Assembly: GCA_959606905.1 (NCBI GenBank)
Contig: CAUHML010000071.1
Coordinates: 1-15,223 of the forward strand
Reading direction: 5' to 3'
DNA from: an uncultured Bacteroides sp.
Lineage (GTDB): Bacteria > Bacteroidota > Bacteroidia > Bacteroidales > Bacteroidaceae
Length of the DNA stretch: 15,223 nt
Under the pieces are notes generated by a model that was not told the origin of the DNA, did not search any database, and saw nothing but the letters and a program-made list of their open reading frames with translations. Below, piece by piece: positions 7,000-15,052 of this stretch; the first letter of the stretch is position 1, and each line of letters starts with the position of its first letter. The position numbers and the translations under genes are program-made.

Positions 7000-9336
7000 A
7001 TGAAAAATAAAAAGTTGCTTATTGCCATTTTGTGCATATTTGTATTTGATTTGCCGGGGGCTGCTAATCGCATTCGGCAGAATTTTGACTTTGACTGGCA
7101 GTTTAGATTAGGAGAAAATGGAGATTTTAGAGAGGTACAATTACCGCATGACTGGAGTGTGGAGTTGGATTTTGATGAAAAAGCAGGAGGAGCGAGTGGT
7201 TATTTGCCGGGTGGCATAGGTTGGTATCGCAAATCTTTTATGATTCCGGCGAGTTACAAAAATCAAAAAGTTAGTCTTGTTTTTGATGGTATTTATCATA
7301 AAGCTACTATTTTTTTGAATGGAAAGGAGATTGCTTATCATCGTTATGGATATACTTCGTTTGAAACAGATCTGACCCCTTTCCTGAAATATGGAGAGAG
7401 TAATGACTTGAAAATCAAGGTAGATCATTCAGAAATTTCTCGCTGGTATACTGGTTCCGGCATTTATCGGCATGTCTGGTTGCAAGTGACTAACCCTATT
7501 CATGTAAAAATGTGGGGAACTTATGTTACGACACCGGAGATAACTGAATCCCAGGCAACGGTCAAGATTGTCACTACTATCGAAAACTCCATGGAGTTAC
7601 CGACAACAGTGATTGTCCAGCAACGCCTGTTGGATGGTGATGGAAAAATTGTAAAAGCAGAAGGTAAAGAGGTGATGGCCCGGACTACGTTGAAACTTGA
7701 TAAAGAAAAAACAGCTGAAGTAGTTCAGAATTTGTTAGTCAGCCATCCTAAATTATGGGATTTGGATTTTCCCTATCGTTATACGGTGGAAACCATTATA
7801 AAAAAAGGAGGAAAGACAATTGATAAATATCTGACTCCTTTTGGAATACGTTCAGTGAAATTTGATAAAGACAAGGGTTTTTTTCTCAATAACAAACATC
7901 TTAAGCTGAAAGGCATGTGCCTTCATCAGGATGCAGGATGTTTGGGAACGGCTGTACCGGATAGGGCTTATGAACGCCGTTTGCTTATTTTAAAGGAATT
8001 TGGCACGAATGCTATCCGTTGCTCGCATAATCCTCCTTCTCCGGAATTTCTTAACTATTGTGATTCTATTGGCTTTTTGGTTATAGATGAGGCTTTTGAT
8101 AAATGGAAATCGGGATATTATGAAGAATTTTTTGATTCTAGCTGGCAGCAGGATATCAGCGATATGGTAATTCGTGACCGTAATCATCCTTCTGTTATCT
8201 TGTGGAGTATAGGTAATGAGTTGGCTGAGGCAAAATTAAAAGATGATACAGGGATTGAACGTGCTGGTATGTTGCAGGATTTTGTACATCAACTGGATCC
8301 GAGCCGTCTTGTTATGCTCGCTTTGCAGCCGGGATTTGAAGATAAATTTGCTTCGGTGACAGATGTACTAGGGTATAATTATATGGAACCTCGGTTGATT
8401 TATGATAAAAAGAAATACCCGGAACGTATTTGCCTGATCAGTGAGAGCTATCCTTATTATAGTAGCATACGTGAATTTGATTCACGTGATTATGATGAGA
8501 AAAATCCATGGAATTATGTAATGGAACATGAATATATTTGTGGCTCTTTCATGTGGACCGGTGTGGATTATATTGGGGAGAGTTCAGGTTGGCCTAGTAA
8601 GGGATGGCCTTCTGCTCCGTTTGACATGTGTATGTCTGAAAAACCTAGAGGAGGATATTTTCGGGCTTTGTGGAATGAGAAGCCTTTTTTGGGACTTTAT
8701 GTCATAGATTATAATTTGGATGAAGATCCGGGTAAAGACCATTGGCAAGCACCGGGAATGGTACACGATTGGACTTTTCCTTATCAGGATGCGCGTGTCA
8801 TGCAGATTCAAACGCCGTCTAATTGTGACGAAGTGATGTTGATAGATCCTAGAGGAAAGGTATATGGACCTAGAAAGCCACGGGATTATATAAATAATAC
8901 GATTAAATGGAATCAACCTTATCGTCCGGGTAAGGTGGTGGTGATAGGGTATAAAGATGGGATAGAAGTGTGCCGTGACAGTATACAGACTTCCGGAAAT
9001 AAAGCTGTCCGTTTTACTCTGAAAGCGGATCGGGAACAGTTAAAGGCTGACGGGCAGGATTTATCTCATATCTCTTTGAATTTATATGATGAACAAGGCA
9101 TCCCCATACGGATAGATGACAGACAAGTGAAAGTGACCGTGGAGGGTAACGGACGTTTGATGGGGATAGATAGTGGCGAGATGCGTCGTAGTGAACGTTT
9201 TAGCAGTCATACTTTACCCACTTATTTGGGTCGTGCCCAAATAGTAGTACAGGCAGGGCGTATGCGGGGACAGCTCAAAGTAAAAGTGGAGGTCGAAGGA
9301 ATGGCATCGCAGGAACTTGTTCTGCTTGTTGGTTAG
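7000..9336 (+). CDS. Secreted GH2-family glycosidase, probably beta-galactosidase
   Basis: This 778-residue exo-glycosidase removes a terminal beta-linked sugar from PUL oligosaccharides, most likely in the periplasm. Residues 1-22 form a signal peptide (MKNKKLLIAILC..., ending near PGAA). The domains follow GH2 order: sugar-binding jelly roll (about 25-160, with LPHDW and GGIGWYRKSF), an Ig-like domain (about 165-285), then the TIM barrel (about 290-590, with RCSHNPPSPEFL). The acid/base is Glu407 in WSIGNEL and the nucleophile is probably Glu482 in LISESYP. FMWTGVDYIGE follows. About residues 600-665 resemble DUF4982, and the C-terminal 100 residues an Ig-like GH2 C-terminal domain. This layout is typical of Bacteroides beta-galactosidases, but GH2 also includes beta-glucuronidases and others, so substrate is tentative. 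It sits 129 bases after susD, beyond a hairpin, and 51 bases before HTCS. Confidence 0.92.
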   Translation: MKNKKLLIAILCIFVFDLPGAANRIRQNFDFDWQFRLGENGDFREVQLPHDWSVELDFDEKAGGASGYLPGGIGWYRKSFMIPASYKNQKVSLVFDGIYHKATIFLNGKEIAYHRYGYTSFETDLTPFLKYGESNDLKIKVDHSEISRWYTGSGIYRHVWLQVTNPIHVKMWGTYVTTPEITESQATVKIVTTIENSMELPTTVIVQQRLLDGDGKIVKAEGKEVMARTTLKLDKEKTAEVVQNLLVSHPKLWDLDFPYRYTVETIIKKGGKTIDKYLTPFGIRSVKFDKDKGFFLNNKHLKLKGMCLHQDAGCLGTAVPDRAYERRLLILKEFGTNAIRCSHNPPSPEFLNYCDSIGFLVIDEAFDKWKSGYYEEFFDSSWQQDISDMVIRDRNHPSVILWSIGNELAEAKLKDDTGIERAGMLQDFVHQLDPSRLVMLALQPGFEDKFASVTDVLGYNYMEPRLIYDKKKYPERICLISESYPYYSSIREFDSRDYDEKNPWNYVMEHEYICGSFMWTGVDYIGESSGWPSKGWPSAPFDMCMSEKPRGGYFRALWNEKPFLGLYVIDYNLDEDPGKDHWQAPGMVHDWTFPYQDARVMQIQTPSNCDEVMLIDPRGKVYGPRKPRDYINNTIKWNQPYRPGKVVVIGYKDGIEVCRDSIQTSGNKAVRFTLKADREQLKADGQDLSHISLNLYDEQGIPIRIDDRQVKVTVEGNGRLMGIDSGEMRRSERFSSHTLPTYLGRAQIVVQAGRMRGQLKVKVEVEGMASQELVLLVG

Positions 9337-9387
9337 TAAAGACTTCCTAATTAAAAAAGGTATTATTCTGATGTTAAACCGAATGAT

Positions 9388-12300
9388 ATGAAAAATCGTA
9401 TATTTTTTTTGTTGCTCTTCTTTGTTTGTCTGGAATGGAATGCATATGCAGTTATTGATATACAATCTATTCATATTACATCCAGTGACGGATTGGCCAA
9501 TAATACAATTAGAGATATTTTTCAAGATAAGAAAGGCTTTATCTGGATTAGTACCACTAATGGACTGAGCCGGTATGATGGTCACTCTTTTATAACATTG
9601 TTACCGGAAAAGGATAGTCCGATTTCATTAGCGGATTATCATGTCAAGAAGATTGATGAAGATAAAAATGGTTTTTTATGGGTGCTTTCTACTTCAAATG
9701 TATTCAGTTGCTATGATTTAAGACATAATTGTTTTGTGGATTTTACAGGATGTGGGGAACACGACCAAGCTTATGCTTATCGTGTAGAAACTGCTAATGG
9801 TGATAATTGGTTATGGGATGGACAAAAAGGTTGCAGAAAGATTTCATTTGAAAATGAACATTTTTCCTCTGTGACATTTCAATGTGAAAATGGCAAACTA
9901 CCTTCTAATAAAGTGAATAGTTTGATTGAAGATTCTAGAGGGAATGTTTGGATTTGTACTCAGGAAGGATTGGTGAAAGTAACAAGAAACAAAATCGAAG
10001 TAATTTCTGATATGCATAATTTCAGAGCAGCATTTTCTTATGAGAACGCATGCTTTTTTCTTGCTGATAATGGTGATATTTATGTTTATGATGAGGATGA
10101 AAAACTACATTTTGTTCAAAGAATCGGAAAGGATGACGTTGACTTTCATTTTACTACTCATTTTGGCACGAAAGATGATTGGTGGCTTTTTACAACAAAA
10201 GGAAGTTACAGGTTTCATTTATCTACCCGGCAGGTAAGATTAGACAACCCGATTAATATCCCCAACGCTCGTTTTGTCAGAGATAATCAGGGGGATTTCT
10301 ATGTTTTTAATCAGACCGGTGTGTTGCATTATTTTCAGAAGGAAACCGGAATATGTAAAATACTGTCATTGATAGATGCCGCTCAGATGATGCCTGCTGC
10401 CGAGGAACGCTATGAAGTAATACAGGATAACAGAGGATTGATATGGATATCTACTTTTGGCTATGGTTTATTTGTGTATAATCCCCAAGAAGATATAATC
10501 AGCCATTACACTTATCAGGAGACTGGTAAAAATCTAGTTCATTCCAATTTTCTGCATAGCTTATTACTCGATCACTCGGGAAATGTATGGGTAGGATCGG
10601 AGTTTGCCGGTGTTACACTTTTGTCCGTATTAAGTGAAGGATCTTATCGTATTTATCCGGAACATGAGAGTATAAATGATTATGTGAATGCTATACGTAC
10701 AGTGGTAAAGATGCCCGATGGTGGTTTCTGGTTTGGTACGCGTCAAGGGAATGTTTACGCTTATGATAAAAATTTGGAGGCTGCATCTTGTTATAAGATG
10801 CCATACAATTATATTTATGCGGCTTCTTGTGATGGAGATGGTAAATTATGGTTGGGAACCCGTACGATGGGTTTATGTATTGACGGACGTTGGTATCATA
10901 AAATGGCAGGTGATACCTTGTCATTGGCACATGAGAATATATTCGATATTTATCGTGATGATAAAAATAGGATGTGGATAGGAACTTTTGGGGGAGGACT
11001 GAATTTGGCGGTTTCACGAAAAGACAGGTATGTTTTTCGTAAGTTCCTGACTGGATCCGGTCGTTTGCAGGAAGTCAGGATGATCACTCAGGATAATAAA
11101 AAAAGGTTATGGGTAGGAACTAATAAGGGATTATGTGTTTTTTATGGAGATTCCATTATTGCTGATGCTCATAATTATAAACTTTATAATTATGAAAATG
11201 GAGATTTGCCCGGATATGAAATTAAATGTATTTTTCGTGATAGTCAGAATCGTATGTGGATAGGAATGTTGGGAGGCGGATTTTCTGTTTGTAACCCTAG
11301 TGAGGATTATAGGAACTTGAAATTTGTCCATTATTCCACAACTGATGGTTTGGTCAATAACATGGTAGAGTCTATTATCGAAGATAAGACTGGAAAAATA
11401 TGGATTGCCACTCAGTATGGTTTATCTCGTTTTTCACCTGATACGGAAACTTTTGAAAATTTCTTCTTTTCAGCTTCTATGCAAGGAAATGTATATAACG
11501 AACATGGCGCTGCCATAACTGAAGATGGACTTTTGCTATTTGGAACAAATCATGGAGTCATAGTCATTGATCCTTTGAAAGTAACTTCATCTCCTATGAC
11601 CCGGAATGTTATTCTAACTAATTTGAAAGTGAACGGAATCACAGTACAGGTTGGTGAGAAGGATTCTCCTTTGACACAGGCGTTAAGTTATACACAGAAT
11701 ATAAAATTAGATTATGACCAGAATTCATTCATTATAGAATTTTCAACATTGGATTATTCTTTGGCATTTCCTTCAAGGTTTATTTATAAATTGAGTCATT
11801 TTGATAATGAATGGAGTACCCCTTCTTCTTTGAATTTTGCTTCTTATAAAAATCTTTCTCCCGGCACTTATCATCTGCATGTAAAAGCATGTAATTCTGC
11901 TGGGATATGGAGTGATGAAGAAACTGTGCTCAATATTGTTATCACGCCTCCGTTTTGGGAAACCACTTGGGCCTATCTTTTTTATTTTCTTGTCGTTGTT
12001 ATTGTGTTGTATGTTGCTTTTTGTTTGATACGGAATTTCAATAATTTACGGAATCGCATTCAGGTAGAAACACAGTTGACAGAGTACAAACTCATGTTTT
12101 TTACTAATATTTCACATGAATTCCGTACTCCGTTGACAATGATTCAGGGAGCTTTGGAAAAAATAGAGAGCTTGAATAAGATTCCCAAAGAGATGGTTTA
12201 TCCCATACAGTTGATGAATAAAAGTACGAATAGGATGCTTCGTCTGATTAATCAATTGTTGGAATTTCGTAAAATGCAGAACAATAAACTTTCCTTGATG

Positions 12301-13629
12301 CTGGAAGAAACAGATGTGATGGTGTTCTTTTATGATATTTATCGAAGTTTCAAGGAAACGGCAGATGACAAACAGATTGATTTTCATTTTGCTCCTTCTA
12401 CGTCATCTTATAAGATGTTTGTTGATCAAAGTAAATTGGATAAAATAGTCTATAATCTTCTTTCGAATGCTTTAAAATATACTCCTAAAGGAGGAAAGGT
12501 TGTTTTTGCAATTATCGTTAATGAGGAAGTGGGGAAATTATTTATATCGGTTAGTGACAACGGCGTAGGGATTCCTAAGGAGAAGCAAGGAGAGCTGTTT
12601 TCCCGTTTCATGCAAAGTGGTTTTTCACATAACAGTGTGGGAATCGGTTTACATTTGACTTATGAACTGGTAAATGTACATAAAGGAAGCATTTCATTTG
12701 ATGAAAATGAGGGAGGTGGTTCTGTGTTTACTGTTATCTTACCGTTAGATTCCAGTGTTTATGGAAAAAACGATTTCCTAGTATCAAGCATCCTTCAGGA
12801 AGAATCGTTTGTTCATGAGCAGTGTGATACCTATTTAACAGTAAATCATGATTCAGTGACCCCGGACCCTTTGAATAAAAAAAGAATATTGATAATAGAA
12901 GATGATGGAGATGTGCGTAAGTTTTTAGAAACGGAACTTGGTATTTATTTTGAGATCATAAGTGAACCGGATGGGCTTTCCGGTTTACAAAAAGCTCAGT
13001 CTTTTGAGGTAGATTTGATTATTTGTGATGTATTGATGCCTGGTATGAATGGCTTTGATGTGACACGTAAACTGAAACGTGATTTTGAGACCAGTCATAT
13101 TCCCATTATTTTGCTGACTGCTATGAGCACTTCGGAAAATAAACTTGAAGGGGTAGAAAGTGGTGCGGATGCATACATAACGAAGCCTTTCAGTTCCAGA
13201 TTGTTATTAGCACGTATATTTCAACTTATTGAACAGAGGGAAAAGTTAAAACGAAAATTCTCTAATGACCCTGCTATGACAAGTCAGGCTTTATGTTCTA
13301 CAGAACTGGATAGGAAATTTGGTGAAAAATTGCAGACTATTTTGGAAAAACAATTGGACAACCCGGAATTCACTATAGAGGATTTTGCATCTGCGGTGGG
13401 GGTAAGCCGTGCTGCTTTTTTTCGGAAAGTAAAAGGAGTGACCGGATATACACCTAATGAATATATGCGTATCCTTCGTATGAAAAGGGCTATGGAACTT
13501 TTGCAGGAGGGTATATACAATGTAAGTGAAATAGCTTATAAAGTAGGAATGAATGACCCTCTTTATTTTAGTAAATGCTTCAAATCTCACTTTGGAGCAC
13601 CCCCTTCGGCTTATCTGCATAAAAAATAA
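9388..13629 (+). CDS. Hybrid two-component system (HTCS) sensor-regulator of the PUL
   Basis: This single 1413-residue protein senses a glycan fragment in the periplasm and activates PUL transcription. Residues 1-22 are a signal peptide or anchor (ending NAYA). Residues about 25-780 hold some 13 propeller repeats of the form (I/M/L)W(I/V)GT..GL, for example GFIWISTTNGL and NRMWIGTFGGGL, making two beta-propellers. A Y_Y_Y domain follows (about 785-852), then one membrane helix (861-882). The kinase has phospho-acceptor His910 in SHEFRTP, the N-box Asn1027 in LLSNALKYT, DNGVG (Asp1057) and GIGL (1085-1088). The receiver has Glu1171-Asp1172-Asp1173, phospho-acceptor Asp1214 in CDVLMPG and Lys1266 in TKPF. 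An AraC-type DNA-binding domain with two helix-turn-helices ends the protein (first near 1328-1350, second near 1380-1404). All key residues are intact. The start is fixed by the signal peptide. It is encoded just after GH2. Confidence 0.97.
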   Translation: MKNRIFFLLLFFVCLEWNAYAVIDIQSIHITSSDGLANNTIRDIFQDKKGFIWISTTNGLSRYDGHSFITLLPEKDSPISLADYHVKKIDEDKNGFLWVLSTSNVFSCYDLRHNCFVDFTGCGEHDQAYAYRVETANGDNWLWDGQKGCRKISFENEHFSSVTFQCENGKLPSNKVNSLIEDSRGNVWICTQEGLVKVTRNKIEVISDMHNFRAAFSYENACFFLADNGDIYVYDEDEKLHFVQRIGKDDVDFHFTTHFGTKDDWWLFTTKGSYRFHLSTRQVRLDNPINIPNARFVRDNQGDFYVFNQTGVLHYFQKETGICKILSLIDAAQMMPAAEERYEVIQDNRGLIWISTFGYGLFVYNPQEDIISHYTYQETGKNLVHSNFLHSLLLDHSGNVWVGSEFAGVTLLSVLSEGSYRIYPEHESINDYVNAIRTVVKMPDGGFWFGTRQGNVYAYDKNLEAASCYKMPYNYIYAASCDGDGKLWLGTRTMGLCIDGRWYHKMAGDTLSLAHENIFDIYRDDKNRMWIGTFGGGLNLAVSRKDRYVFRKFLTGSGRLQEVRMITQDNKKRLWVGTNKGLCVFYGDSIIADAHNYKLYNYENGDLPGYEIKCIFRDSQNRMWIGMLGGGFSVCNPSEDYRNLKFVHYSTTDGLVNNMVESIIEDKTGKIWIATQYGLSRFSPDTETFENFFFSASMQGNVYNEHGAAITEDGLLLFGTNHGVIVIDPLKVTSSPMTRNVILTNLKVNGITVQVGEKDSPLTQALSYTQNIKLDYDQNSFIIEFSTLDYSLAFPSRFIYKLSHFDNEWSTPSSLNFASYKNLSPGTYHLHVKACNSAGIWSDEETVLNIVITPPFWETTWAYLFYFLVVVIVLYVAFCLIRNFNNLRNRIQVETQLTEYKLMFFTNISHEFRTPLTMIQGALEKIESLNKIPKEMVYPIQLMNKSTNRMLRLINQLLEFRKMQNNKLSLMLEETDVMVFFYDIYRSFKETADDKQIDFHFAPSTSSYKMFVDQSKLDKIVYNLLSNALKYTPKGGKVVFAIIVNEEVGKLFISVSDNGVGIPKEKQGELFSRFMQSGFSHNSVGIGLHLTYELVNVHKGSISFDENEGGGSVFTVILPLDSSVYGKNDFLVSSILQEESFVHEQCDTYLTVNHDSVTPDPLNKKRILIIEDDGDVRKFLETELGIYFEIISEPDGLSGLQKAQSFEVDLIICDVLMPGMNGFDVTRKLKRDFETSHIPIILLTAMSTSENKLEGVESGADAYITKPFSSRLLLARIFQLIEQREKLKRKFSNDPAMTSQALCSTELDRKFGEKLQTILEKQLDNPEFTIEDFASAVGVSRAAFFRKVKGVTGYTPNEYMRILRMKRAMELLQEGIYNVSEIAYKVGMNDPLYFSKCFKSHFGAPPSAYLHKK

Positions 13630-13649
13630 ATAAAGGAGCGCTTGAAAGA
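13630..13649. other. 20-bp gap between convergent stops
   Basis: The HTCS gene and the minus-strand membrane gene end only 20 bases apart, and I see no hairpin with a T-run in the gap for either direction. Either the terminators lie inside the opposing coding regions or the transcripts overlap. Confidence 0.5.
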
Positions 13650-14519
13650 TTATAATGTTTTCTTATTTTTGATGGATTTATACCATAAAAAGGTGACTAG
13701 CACGATAAATGCAAGGAAAATGGTAATCATTTCTGATTGGTATGTCATTGGTTCCACCCAGATTTCGTGGAAGGCATTCCATCTTCCCATAACTTCTACG
13801 AAAGTCCAAAATACGACTACTGTAGCAATAGAAAAACGGAGAGCGTATCCCCATTGACTGATATTTATCAATCTTCGGAACATAAATAGTGATCCTACAA
13901 GGCAGCCGAATGCAACCAATGCGGTGATAGGATGGCGGTCACCTATAAAATTATCATCATAGCAGAATAGCAATACCATGTAATTGGTCCATAAAATAAG
14001 ATTCAGCTCCATGAAAGTAACCAGTGAGGTGTGGCGTGTCATGGGACGCATTTCTACTTGTACTTTGCTGTTGCGGAAAAATACCCGTTGCAGATAATTG
14101 AAAAAATCGCATCCGCTTTTTATATTGAATAAGTAGAGTAACATGAACATAATCCAAAATCCGAAAGAAGAGGGCATGATCAGATATTCTGGTTTGGTTA
14201 CCACTTCTCCGTCTACTATGAGTGGCTGTACTCCGAAACGATGTGCGTAATACACATAAATGAATTCAATCCATCCTGTCCAAAATAACAGACCTCCGAA
14301 TAGCCCCCAAAGAGTTTGTTGAGTATCTCCTTTGGCAAATACGCCCGTTATGACCATTATTAAGCCTATTAATCCCATGAAAAAGGTTGCGTAATGCATG
14401 GTTACCGGTTCCATCAGGTGTTCCATTAAGATCATCAATGCATGTCCTAGCGGCATGGTAAACAATACAATTAGGAATGAGGTGATACCGATAAACACAT
14501 TTCTTTTTTTTAGTTTCAT
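13650..14519 (-). CDS. Eight-pass membrane protein of unrecognised family
   Basis: I do not recognise this 289-residue protein. It has about eight hydrophobic helices, near residues 7-30, 42-62, 68-91, 113-132, 165-186, 197-215, 225-244 and 262-280. Basic residues (KLKKR start, the 144-164 loop, RR at 215-216, KNKK at the end) all fall on one side, so both ends are probably cytoplasmic. On the opposite, periplasmic face lie His34, His42, His93, His196 and His251, the acidic pair Asp188-Asp189 and Cys186, plus several Trp. That could suit metal or redox chemistry, but this is inference. The ATG at 14519 overlaps the stop of the upstream small gene by 4 bases (ATGA), implying translational coupling. 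A longer reading from 14585 would run through that neighbour and was rejected. It converges on the HTCS gene and is unlikely to belong to the PUL. Confidence 0.85.
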   Translation of the reverse strand: MKLKKRNVFIGITSFLIVLFTMPLGHALMILMEHLMEPVTMHYATFFMGLIGLIMVITGVFAKGDTQQTLWGLFGGLLFWTGWIEFIYVYYAHRFGVQPLIVDGEVVTKPEYLIMPSSFGFWIMFMLLYLFNIKSGCDFFNYLQRVFFRNSKVQVEMRPMTRHTSLVTFMELNLILWTNYMVLLFCYDDNFIGDRHPITALVAFGCLVGSLFMFRRLINISQWGYALRFSIATVVVFWTFVEVMGRWNAFHEIWVEPMTYQSEMITIFLAFIVLVTFLWYKSIKNKKTL

Positions 14520-14818
14520 TTTTTCTTCTTTCTTTCTATGTGATATAAAATTACAAATAAAGTTCCGAATATAAGTGCCGCCCATGTGATACTGATTACT
14601 ACTAAGTATCGATTATATAAATATTCCCCATCTTCGGGAGTATGGTTCAAAGTGCAAAGCAAACATCGGCACAATGGATTATTTGCGTCGTGGGAACAAT
14701 AGGAGTAAATAAGGAATGACAGACTACCTATAAGTAGGGTTAGTACAGCCAGAATCTCTATCTTTCTATGATGAAGTGTCTTGTTCACAGGCATTTCATG
14801 ATGTACCAGTTTAACCAT
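14516..14818 (-). CDS. Small two-pass membrane protein with a Cys-rich loop, unrecognised
   Basis: A 100-residue protein with a His-rich N-terminus (HH at 6-7 and 16-17), helix one at about 20-40, a loop of some 30 residues, helix two at about 71-92 and a basic tail (RKKKK). Both ends are predicted cytoplasmic, so the loop faces the periplasm. The loop carries Cys41, His43, Cys50, Cys52, Cys55 and His59, with CRCLLC at its centre, which could bind a metal or form disulfides. I chose the ATG at 14818; the TTG at 14836 falls inside the likely -7 box. The stop overlaps the start of the eight-pass protein gene by 4 bases, so the two are coupled and may form a complex. No function is known to me. 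Confidence 0.8.
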   Translation of the reverse strand: MVKLVHHEMPVNKTLHHRKIEILAVLTLLIGSLSFLIYSYCSHDANNPLCRCLLCTLNHTPEDGEYLYNRYLVVISITWAALIFGTLFVILYHIERKKKK

Positions 14819-14833
14819 GCTTGTTTTTTTTTG

Positions 14834-14864
14834 CAAAATTAGTTATAGAAGTATATACTGACAA
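14834..14864 (-). promoter_or_regulatory. Candidate promoter of the membrane-protein pair
   Basis: On the minus strand TAATTTTG (14834-14841) matches TAnnTTTG exactly, with TTG (14862-14864) 20 bases upstream as the -33 element. Transcription would begin near 14828, leaving about 10 bases before the ATG at 14818. This supports that ATG as the start and predicts a very short leader. Confidence 0.5.
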
Positions 14865-14894
14865 TACCTATTAATGGTGATAAAATCCAGTTTT

Positions 14895-14968
14895 ATACCT
14901 AAAAATAAGTACTTGTGTACTTTATTATATATGTGATTATTAGCAATAAAACCCCAATTTTTAGGTAT
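14895..14968. repeat. Perfect 12-bp inverted repeat in divergent intergenic region
   Basis: ATACCTAAAAAT (14895-14906) is the exact reverse complement of ATTTTTAGGTAT (14957-14968), with 50 bases between the arms. The right arm touches the -33 element of the plus-strand promoter. The long spacer argues against a simple terminator and suits paired sites for a regulator. Confidence 0.65.
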
Positions 14969-14975
14969 TGTGTAC
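14909..14975. promoter_or_regulatory. Two GTAC-type repeats, possible operator sites
   Basis: GTACTTGTGTAC (14909-14920) has GTAC half-sites flanking four bases. A related copy, GTATTGTGTAC, lies at 14965-14975, so TTGTGTAC occurs twice, 55 bp apart, in direct orientation. The second copy overlaps the -33 region of the lipoprotein promoter. No regulator for it is encoded in the window. Confidence 0.35.
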
Positions 14976-14998
14976 CCTTGGTAGTAAGGGTAACTTTG
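14968..14998 (+). promoter_or_regulatory. Candidate promoter of the lipoprotein gene
   Basis: TAACTTTG (14991-14998) matches the -7 consensus TAnnTTTG exactly. TTG at 14968-14970 lies 20 bases upstream as the -33 element. Transcription would start near 15005, giving an A+T-rich leader of about 48 bases before the ATG at 15053. Confidence 0.6.
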
Positions 14999-15052
14999 CA
15001 ACAAATTTTAAAACATAAAATAATAACTATTAATCAATAAAACAAAAGTATT

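Noticed and set aside
9223..9243. 8-bp inverted repeat TATTTGGG/CCCAAATA near the end of GH2
   Set aside because: It lies inside the GH2 coding region without a T-run or promoter nearby; probably chance or codon-driven.
9388..13629. Possibility that the HTCS is degenerate or split
   Set aside because: The frame is continuous and all phospho-acceptor, ATP-binding and receiver residues are present.
13642..13857. 71-codon plus-strand frame after HTCS
   Set aside because: It is antisense to the C-terminal helices of the eight-pass membrane protein and shows no recognisable features.
14520..14585. Longer start for the eight-pass protein
   Set aside because: It would overlap the upstream gene by 22 codons with an uncharacteristic N-terminus; the ATGA overlap at 14516-14519 is the usual coupled arrangement.
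14819..14836. TTG start at 14836 for the small membrane protein
   Set aside because: The TTG lies within the exact TAATTTTG promoter box; the ATG at 14818 fits better.
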